Positions 23,640 to 34,574 of a stretch of 64,000 bases of DNA are shown here, piece by piece. The position numbers and the translations under genes were made by a program. The stretch covers positions 28,668,329-28,732,328 of the forward strand of contig CM051028.1 of NCBI GenBank assembly GCA_027627225.1. The letters are read 5' to 3'. This DNA comes from Congeria kusceri. Taxonomy: Eukaryota > Mollusca > Bivalvia > Myida > Dreissenidae. Below the pieces are notes generated by a model. That model was not told where the DNA came from. It ran no database searches and was given only the letters and a program-made list of their open reading frames with translations. Every line of letters starts with the position of its first letter. The first letter of the stretch is position 1.

Positions 23640-25830
23640 CTTGTATGTTTCACTTCCCCATCTCATGATGGCTATAATTTGTTCAAACTTATTCAAAAAT
23701 CCCTGTATGCATTACAATATTATGCTATGGGCAAATATTTGACATTGGACCTTAAAATGTGACATTGACTTTGAATCTAGGGACCTGCTGCTTGGACGTG
23801 ACACACCACATCATGATGGTGATTATTTATGTGAAAATTTACATTGTATTTGGAAATCCCTCCATAGGTGACAAAATTATAATCTGGACAAACATTTGAT
23901 CTTAAATTATGAACTTGACCATGACCCTACGGATGTGATTCTTGCAAGTGACATACCGTCTCATGCGTGTACTTGTCACACAATAATAACATGACATCGC
24001 TTCTGGCAAGGTATTTAAAATGCTTTCAAGCCTGACAAAACTATGCTCAGGACAAATTTTATGAATTTATTGTTACCCTGACCTTGGATCTAGGGACCTA
24101 TACCCGACCCAACATCTCATGATAGTACCTCCATGCATGAAAATATTGGTTCTGAACATATATTTGACCTTTGACATTTGACATGACATTAATCTTGGAC
24201 AAAATGACATGGTTCTTGTGCATGACACAATGTCTCCTAAAGCTTGTCAATTCTGGAATATTTTTTGCAAATCCTTCCGTGATGGACAAAGATATGATCT
24301 AATATTTCTTATATTTGACATTTGACCTTGATCGTTGACATAGGGACCTGGTTTTTCATGTGCGACACCGTCTTACAATGCTCATCATTTCTGCCAAGTT
24401 ATTTGAAAATCCATCCATGCTGGACAAAGATATGCTCCAGATAAAGTGTTAACGATTGATTTCTTATATTTGACATTTGACCTTGAACTATGACCTTGAC
24501 TTTGGATCTAGGGACTTGGTTCTTGCGCGTGACACTCCGTCTCACCATACAAATAACCGTATTTACCCTTTGTATTGGGACACCCTAAATATTGGGACAC
24601 CCCTATTTTTCGGAAAAATAATTATTTTTTTGAGTCCCTTAATATTGGGACACTTTTGAAATTTGAATTTTTTTCTTGTCCCTAAATATTGGGACACAAA
24701 AATATAATGGTAAATAGTCTTCAACTTTGCCAGTTTAAAATAAATATCTCTCGATTTCAATATGATCAGAGTAGTATAGATCTACTGTACACTGTATATT
24801 GCAATAGATATGCTGCAAATAATAAGACTGTACCCGTTTATTTAATAAATACTTCAAAGACTACCGTTTTCAAAATTTTAATGCATGTATTACGTCATGT
24901 GCATAAAATGATCAGATTAAATAATTTATTGAACTTCTTATAACAAACTATAAAATAATGAATTAATGACAATTAACAGTTACCAGTATTAGGGTAACTA
25001 CCCGGTAGTATGTGGTAATGGTCGGGTCTCTCATGAAGCCAATTAGTGTGCCACATGCGGCGTTCTTATCGCTTAACAAACACGTCTAGGGCCTGTTTAA
25101 TTGACCCGTGGTGCAAACTGTACACTAACACGCTATACTACCCGGTGTTCTAAATTGACACGCTCCACTCAGGTAAGCACGCGGCATAACGACAATCGGT
25201 GTGTGTGTGAAAATACATTGGGTCGAATATCACCCTATATTTTGGGACACATTTTAGTGAATTATTTTTTTATGACCCTTTATATTGGGGTAAGAAAATT
25301 TGTAATTATTTATAAGTGTCCCAATACATAGGGTAAATACGGTACTAATACCAATGCATTTGAAAATCCATCCATGCTGGAAAAAATATGCTCCGGACAA
25401 TCTGTTCGGGATTAATTTCTTATATTTGACCTTTGACCGTGAATTATGACATTGACCTTACACCTAGGGACCTTGTTTTGTGCGTGACACTCCGTCTCAC
25501 CATGCTTGTCACTTTTACCAAGGTATTTGAAAATCCATCCATACTGGACAAAGATATGCCCCAGATAAAGTGTAAAGGATTAGTTTCTTATATTTGAAAT
25601 TTGACCTTGAATTGTGACCTTGACCTTTGACCTAGGGTCCATGTTCTTGCGCGCAACACTCCATCTCACAATGCTTGTCAATTCTGCAAAGTTATTTGAT
25701 AATACATTCATGTTGGACAGAGTTATGCTCCGGTTAAAATGTTATGGGTTTATTCCTTATATTTGAACTTTGACCTTGAAATGTGGCCTTAACCTTGGAC
25801 CTAGGAACTTGATTCTTGTGCACTGCAGTT
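23640..25830 (+). repeat. Satellite-like array, ~160-200-bp units ('gacactccgtctca')
   Basis: Units carry 'tatttgacctttgaccttga', 'gatctagggacctggttctt', 'gcgtgacactccgtctcacc' and 'tttgaaaatccatccatgctgg'. The 'gtctca' phrase recurs near 23956, 24100, 24227, 24365, 24535, 25490 and 25663. The gap between the last two groups is the insertion at 24555-25346. Arrays of this kind are common in bivalve genomes. No ORF. Confidence 0.8.
24556..25346. mobile_element. Nonautonomous TIR transposon with TATTGGGACAC subterminal repeats
   Basis: The ends are inverted copies of ACCGTATTTACCCT(t/a)TGTATT (24556 inward and, reverse complemented, ending about 25346). TATTGGGACAC or close variants occur about four times inside the left end, and in both orientations at the right end. 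The flanks are ACAAATA on the left and ACTAATA on the right, a near-match compatible with a 7-8-bp target duplication. The element splits one unit of the surrounding satellite: the unit text stops at 'ctcaccat' and resumes at 'gcatttgaaaatccatcc'. It contains no transposase. The superfamily is uncertain; hAT is suggested by target length. Confidence 0.8.
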
Positions 25831-26011
25831 TTCGTCGTTTTGGCGGCCATCATGTGCGCCATATTGTTTGTACGGAAATGCTCAATGATGATAGGGTGTC
25901 ATCAGGCGGATTTTTGATTAAAAATGTCTTAGCTACATAAAAATGCACAAACATTTTGTATATAAGCTATTGCGCGGTTATCGGAAAATTTGCTGTTTAT
26001 CTGCTGGACTA
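25831..26011. other. Transition segment after the satellite
   Basis: It contains 'ggcggccatcatgtgcgcc' (25843-25862) and otherwise nothing recognisable. Confidence 0.3.
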
Positions 26012-26245
26012 TTAGCGTGTTTACGCCTTTCTTTGGCGTAACTACGCCTTTATTTCGCGTTATTACGAGTTTCTATTTGGCGTAAATACGCCTTTCTAAT
26101 ACGTAGACACGCCTTTACTTTGCGTAATTACGTAAATATTGGCGTTAATACACATTTGTTCGCATTATAACACGTTCATTTAGCGTTATAACACGTTTAT
26201 TTGAGTTATAACGAGATTATTCGCGTTTAAACACCATTGTAACAC
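26012..26245. repeat. Array of ~11 small palindromes (GGCGTAANTACGCC), ~22-bp period
   Basis: Palindromic cores GGCGTAACTACGCC, GGCGTAAATACGCC and GCGTAATTACGT alternate with T-rich linkers (TTTATTT, TTTCTTT). The cores decay from near-perfect on the left to GCGTTATAACAC-type on the right. The pattern parallels the TCGTAATTACGA arrays of the element at 55796-57608. Confidence 0.75.
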
Positions 26246-26277
26246 TTAGATCTATAACATATTTTCATTTACGTATT

Positions 26278-26560
26278 GCCGGGCCCGGCTAGCTCAGTTG
26301 GTAGAGGCGTTGGATCGTGAGCTCAAACCCCAGCCCGGCCACATAACTTGTGTGGGGATTGGTCATGAAATAATTTCTTTGGACATTCTCCCTATACCTC
26401 TGATTCAAGTAAGGCAGTTGTCAGTTACTGGCATATGTATGTGCACTTAGTACTGGGAAACTAAGCTTGCCCAGGAAAAGTGTGAGTAGGTTGACTGACT
26501 ACCGTGATATGACTGAAATACTGTTAAAAACGGCGAAAAATCCAAACAAACAAACAAATA
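26278..26560 (+). mobile_element. SINE family A, near-complete
   Basis: It runs from head GGGCCCGGCTAGCTCAGTTGG to tail 'ctgttaaaaacggcgaaaaa' with (CAAA)n. About 20 bp of the anticodon region are deleted relative to the 41.9-kb copy. The next element (26577) starts 17 bp further on. Confidence 0.85.
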
Positions 26561-26576
26561 ATTCTTGTGATACTTA

Positions 26577-27387
26577 CTGGTAAACGAGTATTTGTCGGAC
26601 GAAATATGCATTTATTTTCAGACAGTTTCAATGAATGAGCGAATTCAACAATGAAAATTCGCATGTAAAATACTGGGTTTATGACCCATTTGCGTATGTA
26701 AACAAAATAAGTGTCTTTTGTGCGCATGCGCAACAAAAGAGGCCATGAATGGGGTACATAAAACTAGGTATTTTTCAGTTCACGTTGACAGTAGTATTTT
26801 CCGGACGTTTTTTTAAACCGTGAAGTAAACATAGAAATAATTTATAACTTTATTTTATCTATATTAGACAACAAATAAATAATCAGATGCATAATTTATA
26901 TCAAATTAATACCACTTTATCAAATGATTTAATAATTACTAGATAATATAAGTAAGGCGTTGAAACAAATACGGAAGCATGACGTTTTAAAGAGTTTACT
27001 AGACGTTACGTGTCTCTGTAGCTACTGCGCACGTCCTTAACGTCGTAGCGGGTTAAATAATGTTCTGCCAAAGTTTGTCTGCTATAATGAGCAGACAGCC
27101 AAAACGATCACAAACCCTGTCTGGGCCCCAAATTGTGATTTTATCGCGCATGCGCACGTCATTTTACTTCCCCAGACGACAGTTGCATGCGTGTCAGACT
27201 ATCAACGAAAACATTTGAGGTTTTACCAAAAAATATAAACTCACTATTTTCGAAGAAAAACGAAACGTACTTGAAAATATAAGCGTTTATTTGTATTATG
27301 ATGATAAAATATGAAAAGCGGTTACGAACCGCAAATATTTAAAAACGTCCGGATAATACTACGGTCCGACAAATACTCGCTAACTAG
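26577..27387. mobile_element. TA-flanked MITE (811 bp)
   Basis: The left end CTGGTAAACGAGTATTTGTC and the right end, reverse complemented, CTAGTTAGCGAGTATTTGTC form a ~24-bp TIR with three mismatches. Each is flanked by TA (26575-26576, 27388-27389). A second inverted pair, 'gtagtattttccggacg' at about 26789 and its complement at 27343, lies inside. There is no coding capacity. TA duplication suggests a Tc1/mariner-mobilised element. A palindrome CTTTTGTGCGCATGCGCAAC at about 26715 lies in the interior. Confidence 0.7.
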
Positions 27388-27389
27388 TA

Positions 27390-27796
27390 TAGGCTTTCGT
27401 AATCCCTAAAGGGGTTTAGTAAGAATAAAATTTATCCTGCTAGTCTGCCCCAAAGTATCAGGAATATGTCAAAGCTTTCTTCTTCGAAGGTTAAGGTGAA
27501 GGGTCACTTGTTGACTACTTTCAAATTGTGATTTTTATCATGATTGTTAATTCATTCCATTTGTATTATCGTAACTTCAATATTTCAGATAGGTTTATTA
27601 TCTGCTAGTCTTATACAATATGTAATATGTAAATAAGTCTTACACTAATTACCTTCATTTAGTAAGTTTTTAGTTCATTTATTTCATTTTGTTTAATTAG
27701 TATCACGGTTAATGTAATGTATTTCCCTTCCCTTGTATGTGGTATGTCTTTCTATGTCTTACCAGATTGTATTTAAAGGACCACAATGGAAAAAAG
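27390..27796. other. Noncoding stretch
   Basis: AT-rich. I see no gene or named repeat. Confidence 0.3.
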
Positions 27797-28770
27797 AGAT
27801 TATTAGGGCCCCGCAAATTTTTGGCTGGTGCCCTATAGTAATCACCCTGTCTGTCCGTCTGTCCGTCCGTCCGTCTGTCCGTCGGCCTGTCCGTCTGTCC
27901 GTCTGTCTGTCCGTCCGTCCGACCGTCCACATTTTTCATGTTTTTATTTTATAACTTCAAAACCGTTTTCAGCTATAAATTTGAAACTTCATGGGTGGAT
28001 AGATCTCATTAAGGAGAAGTGCAGTGCACAAGAACCATTACTCTGCACTTTATGGTTTTTGAGTTATTGCCCTTTGTTAATTTTTCATACTTCGTTTTTG
28101 CCTGGAGCATAACTGTTAGACTATAAGAGGTATAAACTTGAAACTTCATAGGTGGATAGATCTCATTGAAGAGAAGTGCAGTGCACAAGAACTGTTACTC
28201 TGCACTTCATAATTCTGGAGTTATTGCCCTTTGTTAATTTTTCTTGCCTGGAGCATAACTCTTAGACTATAAGAGGTATTAACTTGAAAGTTCATAGGTG
28301 GATAGATCTCATTGAGGAGAAGTGCAGTGCACAAGGACCGTTACTCTGCACTTCATAATTCTGGAGTTATTGTCCTTTGTTAATTTTTCATTTTCAGGCG
28401 GAGTCAACTTTTGGTTTCAGCTCTCTAACTTGAGAACGAATTGAAATATTTTAATGAAACTTCATCCATAGATAGCTTATATAGAGACCTGGCTTGGGAT
28501 TACATAGGGGGTGGATGGGGTCACTGTCAAGGTCGCCGTTACAAAAAATAGAAAAACGGTTTCTGCTGAATTACTCGAGAACGAATTGAGCTATCGTAAT
28601 TCAACTTCATACATAGATACGTTTTATAAAGACATCGCTTGGGATTGCATAGGGGGTGGGTGGGATCAAGTCAAGGTCACCGTTATTAAAAATAGAAAAA
28701 ACTGTTCCTCACCTAAAAACATGCTATCATTCGGGGCCCGCTGCCACTCCTGTGACAAAGCTCTAGTTTT
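27797..28770 (+). mobile_element. Nonautonomous element with GGGGCCC ends and two kinds of tandem unit
   Basis: It opens TTAGGGCCCCGCAAATTTTT and ends TTCGGGGCCCGCTGCCACTC then 'ctctagtttt'. A (GTCC/GTCT)n run fills 27848-27925. Three ~150-bp units ('gaaacttcataggtggatag' at 27981, 28138 and 28285) are followed by two 144-bp units ('cttgggattacatagggggt' at 28490 and 28636). No ORF is meaningful. Architecture matches the other tandem-core elements of this window. Confidence 0.65.
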
Positions 28771-28989
28771 ATCTAGTTTTTTGTGTCATGCTTTGCAATA
28801 TGACGTTGATGACATGTCTTTAATTTATACTTATACATTTGTATTTTGTAATCAATTGTATGTTTTAATTCTCTGTCATGTATACATTTTATGCAGAAAT
28901 AATGTCGTTGTTTGGATGTTTTGAATTGTGCAGAATGAAGCGTTCTGGGACAATGCCGAAGCGTACTAATTTAGGATGAAGGATAAACC

Positions 28990-29437
28990 GGTAATATAAT
29001 ATTCAAGTGTAGGGGAAATAACCCATTTAAAAAATATATCAAATAGTAATACAATATAATTTGATAATTATGGGAAGCCATGCTTAAAAATTATTTGATA
29101 AATAGTCTGGACATACCGATCTATACAATGTACTTTGCTGTACACATGTCACCAGCAAACGCCATTGAAAGATTGACATTGTATAAGGGAGGTAATTTAT
29201 AAATATTTTATACAAAATATGATATATTAAACAAATAAAAGTAAACTGTTCTATAAAAGATTTAAAGAATTATTTATTAAGTAGTAGATTTCAAAAAATC
29301 TATTTACTGGAATCAATATAAAGTTATTGTTAAATATTGGCAGGAATCGTTACACGGTACGCTGACGAAGGGGCGAGTAGTAATAAGCGCTCGACTTATA
29401 AAGATAATTTTGAAACCGATCTCGTGTCGGTGCCGAA
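28990..29437 (+). repeat. Dispersed repeat, long form (copy 5)
   Basis: This ~450-bp version includes the 5' part ('ataatttgataa', 'aaatagtctggac', 'catgtcaccagcaaacgcc'), then AAGGGAGGTAATTTATAAAT and the end 'ttttgaaaccgatctcgtgt'. It matches 30180-30645 throughout, so the full unit is longer than the 290 bp seen elsewhere. Confidence 0.75.
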
Positions 29438-29461
29438 AAAATGTGTCTATACGAAGATAGT

Positions 29462-29700
29462 ATTCATGACTACAGTGTGGTCTGTCCGGCTAGCGCAGTG
29501 GTTGGTACACTCGCTTCTCACCTAGGCGTCCCGGGCTTGCTTCCCACTCGCGACGCATGTGAGTTTGGTTGGTGGTCATCATACCAGACAGGTGGGGTTT
29601 CTTCGGGTACTCCGGTTCCACCACACAGTACAAGACGACACCAATGTTAAAATATCTTTCAGTAAAAAATAAATAGCTGGAAATTGCAGCTATGATTCAA
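29462..29700 (+). mobile_element. SINE family B, tRNA-derived
   Basis: The head TCCGGCTAGCGCAGTGGTTG (A box) and 'cgggcttgcttcccactcgc' (B-box region) are followed by a body with 'gggtttcttcgggtactccg'. A second copy starts at 63905. Confidence 0.75.
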
Positions 29701-30179
29701 AATTCGTCCCAACTTTCGTAAGTCTCTAGTAAGTTAATTAGGTAGGAGTGCTGGGACACACTCCGGGTCCTCACATAATGCAGCATCGGCGCGGAAGGAC
29801 CTCATAAACTTTCGAAATACACATACCTGACTGTGGTGTGGTGCGAAATACACATACCTGACTGTGGTGTGGTTACTTAGTTTCCACCATATTTGAAGTT
29901 ACACTGAAACCAACAAAAATCCTGTAGATGTACATGTATATCTTAACTCGTACAGAATACTCGCTTTCCATTGGTTTAGCCGGGTCAGGCCCTGACCGTG
30001 TATTATTTCATACTATATGATGTCAGTAGCAGTAAATATCCTGTAAGTAAAATCATTTTTCAAAACGTGTAAACAATCGTAAAATAATGTTCTTACACTC
30101 TCGCCAAATGTTAATTTAATGACACTGTATCACACCGTACGGGGTAAGTAAGAAGCCATGTACAGTAACTAATAATATC
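29701..30179. other. Noncoding stretch with a 30-bp tandem duplicate
   Basis: 'cgaaatacacatacctgact' plus ten further bases is repeated back to back at about 29815-29874. Nothing else was recognised. Confidence 0.6.
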
Positions 30180-30645
30180 CCTCAGTCCAATTGTATGGGA
30201 AGTAACCGATTTGAACAATCTTGTTAGAAAATAGTTGTACACTATAATTTGATAAATGTGAGAAGTGAAATGCTTAAACAATTCACTTAATAAATAGTCT
30301 GGACCTTCCGATCCATACTATGTACTTTTCTGTGCGTATATACATGTCCAGCAAACGTCATTGAAATATTGAGACATTTTAGTAAGGGAGGTAATTTATA
30401 AATATTTTATACAAAATATGATACATTAAACAAAAAAGATAGTGCATCATTGTATAATAGAGTTAGAGGAATATTTATTAAACCATATGTCTTAACAAAT
30501 ATATTAAACTATAATAAATATAAAGTGATTGTTCAATTCCATCAAGAAATGTTATTCCACGCCGACGCCGGGACGAGTAGAATATATTAAGCGCTCGACT
30601 TAATAAGTTGACATTTTTGAAACCGACTTCGTGTTGGTACTGTGA
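30180..30645 (+). repeat. Dispersed repeat, long form (copy 6)
   Basis: It is similar to 28990-29437 along its full length. It ends 'ttttgaaaccgacttcgtgt'. It contains 'cacgccgacgccgggacgag', shared with the copy at 62.8 kb. Confidence 0.75.
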
Positions 30646-30664
30646 AAACATATGACTGGAGAAT

Positions 30665-30718
30665 ACCAGTGGATGATAACCCGATCATTTCACTCTAGGT
30701 CGAGTGAAATGATCATGT
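30665..30718. repeat. Perfect hairpin GATCATTTCACTC/GAGTGAAATGATC
   Basis: A 13-bp perfect stem with a 6-base loop is followed by a third copy of GATCATTTCACT. Possibly it is the end of a MITE or the residue of a foldback unit. Confidence 0.6.
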
Positions 30719-31137
30719 TTGATCATTTCACTTGGTTATAGGGAACTACTTTTAACTTTGTTTGTACGTATGTGAATACCCTAGTCGTCAGTGTAAACAT
30801 CGGCCTGTGTAAACAACAGAAAACACATAATGAAATTCAATACAAATATAATTAAAGACGTTCGCAACAATTTCGTCCAATTTTTTTCCAACGACCGATT
30901 TTCTTAAAAATTTGCACGAACATGTGTCAGTGTATCCTAAAACTAAAACAGTCTTAAAAAATAGGGGTCACCGGCCTTGTTCCGGAAATATTTGGGCTTA
31001 AATACGCTACCTGTCGAAGCCCTTTTTGCAATTTGTGTGACTAGCAATGTTCAATTATATAAAGCGTTCATTTTCAAACAAGAACGGAGATTTTTAAATG
31101 CATCTTTGTTTTAATCTTTCGTTTGGCAATATCCAAG

Positions 31138-31640
31138 TCACGGTGTTAAAACGAATCGTTCACCTCTCCGTTGAAACTAACCAAAAACGCACCCTCTCCG
31201 TTACGGTACTTGTCCCTATCCGTAAAAAATAAACACGGAAACTACCGGTAGGTCACTTTCACGTTAATATAATAGTTTTTTATCGCTAAAATTCGAGTTT
31301 TATTTGTTTCACGGAACATCTTGGACATTGAACTGCTTATGTATCATGGATTTTACTCCATAAAACAGCACGTTTTCTAAAAATAGCGAAAACAGTTGTA
31401 AACTCTGACTGACATTTGTTAATTTCAGTGTGTTTTCTGTCGTAATTTCCTTTGTTTAATTAAAGGCCGGTGTTTAATGGACCAAACTTAGCTAAAAATG
31501 ATTCCATTATGGATGTATGTTGTTACCGATAGCACAATTAGTAGAAAAAATGGTATAAATGCCATAAACTTAGGCCACGACACAGAATAGGCAGGTACTG
31601 GTAACCTCTCCGTATGAGGAACCGGTACCCTCTCTGTCGC
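31138..31640. promoter_or_regulatory. Left subterminal motif cluster of the 7-kb element
   Basis: CCTCTCCGTT or one-off variants appear at about 31165, 31193, 31208 (CTATCCGT), 31600 and 31626, all in one orientation. By position and polarity they resemble transposase-binding subterminal repeats. That role is inferred. Confidence 0.5.
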
Positions 31641-31867
31641 CACAGCTTTTATTGATACTTTCGCTACAAAACAAAACATGTAAAACATATCAATTTTGCA
31701 TTATGTAATTTGTTATCATACAAATGTATGGCATTAAACTTAATTTCTAGCTGGTTGCTGCCCTTTCTGAAATTGAATTGTTTTCAATTTGAAGAAGAGC
31801 TTTTACGTCATCAACTCTTTTTGAATTTTATTCAAATTTGTTGGTTATTTGGGTACTGCAATGTGAT

Positions 31868-32110
31868 TTAAAGGGGTGCATCGACGGCCCATACGGAAAG
31901 TTATTTTCTGAAAAATAAAATTTTATTTCAAGAAGTATCTATGAAATGATTGCTTAACACATAGGTCTCGTTTTTATAACCAAACAGTAAAATGTTGTCT
32001 TTTATAGTTATTAAAAGTGGTCACCGGGACACTTTGCGCGGGCGCGGGAAAATTAGTAATAGCAGTTAAATCGATATAAATGAAATGTAGCATCTAATCT
32101 GGTAAGTTCG
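31868..32110 (+). repeat. Repeat family D, 5' part
   Basis: 'aaaggggtgcatcgacggcc' to 'gggaaaattagtaatagcag' and 'gatataaatgaaatgta' match 51915-52140. The 3' part of the family is found at 34330-34570, so the copy may have been split by later insertions including 32616-34219. Confidence 0.5.
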
Positions 32111-32615
32111 TGGCCTCTGGTAAGTTCGTGGATGACGTAATTTTCACTTCAATGACGTTACGTCTGGTGTCGGAATTCTTTGCAAGTGTGAGCCGAAGAA
32201 CTGCTTGACTTACTAGAGCACAAAATTGCGTAGAAAACATCGACATATAAATATACCATGTAAGTAAAGTGTATTGCAGTTATTTGTGTTTTAAACTTAT
32301 TAATCGCTAAAAAAATTCAACCCCTTGTGTTGTTAAGAAACATTTTATAAGTATTAATTTCATTAAAATCCAACAAAAATCGAAGGAAATAGAGAAGGAC
32401 ATTTAAAACTTGCCGTATTTATATCAAAACACAAAAATCAGTGGAAGGGCCTCCGCGTATGACGTCATAAAAAGTTGCCCACGAACATACAGGAAGTTGA
32501 AAAAGATCAAGGTCGTTGTTGGGTCATGTTTATTTTTAAGGAAGATTACAGATTTCCGAATAAAGATTGGCAATTTTGATATATAAAATAGTAAGATTAC
32601 ATTCAGACGATTTAA

Positions 32616-34219
32616 GGTAGAAAGCCCCTAATGGGACTTTTTTCAGACCTTGACTTTGTTATTATCTTTGATCATTAAATCTATTATGAAACTTAACTGT
32701 GAAATATAAACAAAATCTAACCACACGTTTTGACAAAAATGTGATTTTTGTTATAACCCCTCATTTTTCTACTTCAACCTAAAATTTTGATGGGGTACAC
32801 TTACCAAAATGACTGACATATTGTCAAAATGTATTTTATTTATTCCTGAATAGCTTTAATTTATACGTTAAAGATGTATCTTATGAAAAAGTATAACAAA
32901 CATAAGTACTAAAGTTGACCAACAATACTTATGACATTAAATTTGGCTAAGCATATGGTAAAAAACAACAGATTTCATTACAGTTAAAATACGCCTAACA
33001 CCAATTTTTGTATTTTTAAAAACTTTATTTCAGAGTATGTCAAAATCAGTAATACCAAAATATAATATAACCTTATCTGAGAGGAAAAAGGTATAAATTG
33101 ACATAGGTTGACCACAAAAATCTCAAGGTATAACATTTGCAGTGAAGCAACCCTGTTATACAAAAATTGAACATTATGAAAAATAAGACAAGTAAAAAAG
33201 CAAATATTGTCCTTCTATGTTAAAACATTTTTTTCTCTTCTAATTATAATCTAATAGCAGTATCGATTTTAAATGAATTCTTTTTGCATTAATGTTAAAG
33301 GAATAGTGTTTTGTGTAAACATTTTAAATACAAATGTAACTAGCTGAGGTTCACATGTCCTTGGTTACCAATTTCAGAAAAATAATAAACATTTTTTATA
33401 AGTGTGTGTTTAATAAAAAATTCAATTTACATTTTAATTACATTGGGTTAACAAAAGCTTAAAAAAACTGGCAAATCTTGTTGATAACTTCATCAAGACT
33501 CTTCTTGGAGCTTGTGACTATTGGTAAAATGTCACAGTTTTTTTTTTATAAAAAGGTGTCTCTTAGACCATTCTCATCATTTCGCTGATACATAATTTTC
33601 ATGTGTTTTTTTTACAGCGGTAGATCTCCTCAAAATTCCTCAGTGGAACAGGTCCAAGTTTACACAATGAACAGTATTTCAAATTATCCAACAGAACGAC
33701 AAACTCGATCACCCGACGTCCCGCTCTTCACCCATCTCGACTGACTATTTTTACAAGTTTATGGTGTGAATAAATGTCATTTCACAGCAAGGAGCACGTA
33801 TCTCCTTCACGCAGATATGTTTTTATAACGAATAATTATGTTCAATAATACTAATACGCCTTGGACGTTTATTTATAACTATTTTAACTTTAGTGTAATG
33901 AAATACACCAGACATATCGCGAAAATGCCATGATTAAATGTAAACAGAAATTCCCAACAATGACGTCATTTAAAGGTATTTTCCATGCCAGAGTACCTTG
34001 TTTTTCTTCAAAGTACAGTGTTACTTCCATCTTTGAACACAAATAAGCATTTATTTCACACATTTAATTGAAAATGACTCAACATTCGAAAAGAATGTTT
34101 ATTTCGCGAAAATAATGTCTGTTTCGGATCAGATCGATTAGATTTACGGTTAGTGGCGAATGGGCCGAAGTTAACCGATATTTCCCGAGTATTTCCGAAG
34201 TCATTAGGATCTTTCTACC
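32616..34219. mobile_element. Nested TTAA transposon, internally deleted copy 2
   Basis: The left end is TTAA/GGTAGAAAGCCCCTAATG. The right end reverse complements to GGTAGAAAGATCCTAATG with TTAA outside (34220-34223). Length is 1604 bp. 32616-33575 is the inverted counterpart of window positions 1-926. Remnants of the N- and C-terminal coding parts lie next to each other on the minus strand, so most of the transposase gene has been lost. Confidence 0.75.
33463..33725 (-). pseudogene. Transposase remnant with Mutator-like N-terminal zinc motif
   Basis: On the minus strand, GRRVIEFVVLLDNLKYCSLC then KLGPVPLRNFEEIYRCKKNT is open from about 33720 to 33605. The start, G-R-R-V followed by a C-x2-C pair, resembles the opening of the Mutator-like transposase domain of invertebrate transposon proteins. 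A frame change follows, then KIMYQRNDENGLRDTFL and a stop, joining the C-terminal tail seen at window positions 1-123. The middle of the protein is deleted. Family assignment rests on a short motif. Confidence 0.4.
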
Positions 34220-34235
34220 TTAATGTGATATGTTT

Positions 34236-34574
34236 TTATTGAAACAAGTGGGGTTTTATGCCCATGCGCAACGTCGAATGCTTAACATCCACGAACTTGC
34301 AGGTGTAGAGGCTACGTGAAGTACCGCTATGTGCATGCACACTATTTATAACTGTACTGTAGCGTGATAAAGATTTCATTGAAGTGAGAGATTTTGTAGG
34401 CGTGAGTTCAAATCCTACAGGAACCCCGTTATCAAAACACAAATTTTTGGCACTGTATTCATTTTTTTCTAAACGATTCCATCAGCATATTATTGCTATT
34501 AAAAAAATTATAGAAAAAGAGCCTTCGGGTGCTGGACACTCGACTTCCTCGTATTTAATAGTACTCTGGCCATT
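34236..34574 (+). repeat. Repeat family D, 3' part with tRNA-like box
   Basis: 'gagattttgtaggcgtgagt' and TTCAAATCCTACAGGAACCC (B-box-like) match 52200-52245, and the following T-rich sequence matches too. The 5' part may be the piece at 31868-32110. Confidence 0.5.

Noticed and set aside
27709..28112. Frames rich in Val-Arg-Pro-Ser and Asp-Arg-Arg
   Set aside because: They read through the GTCC/GTCT simple repeat of a nonautonomous element.
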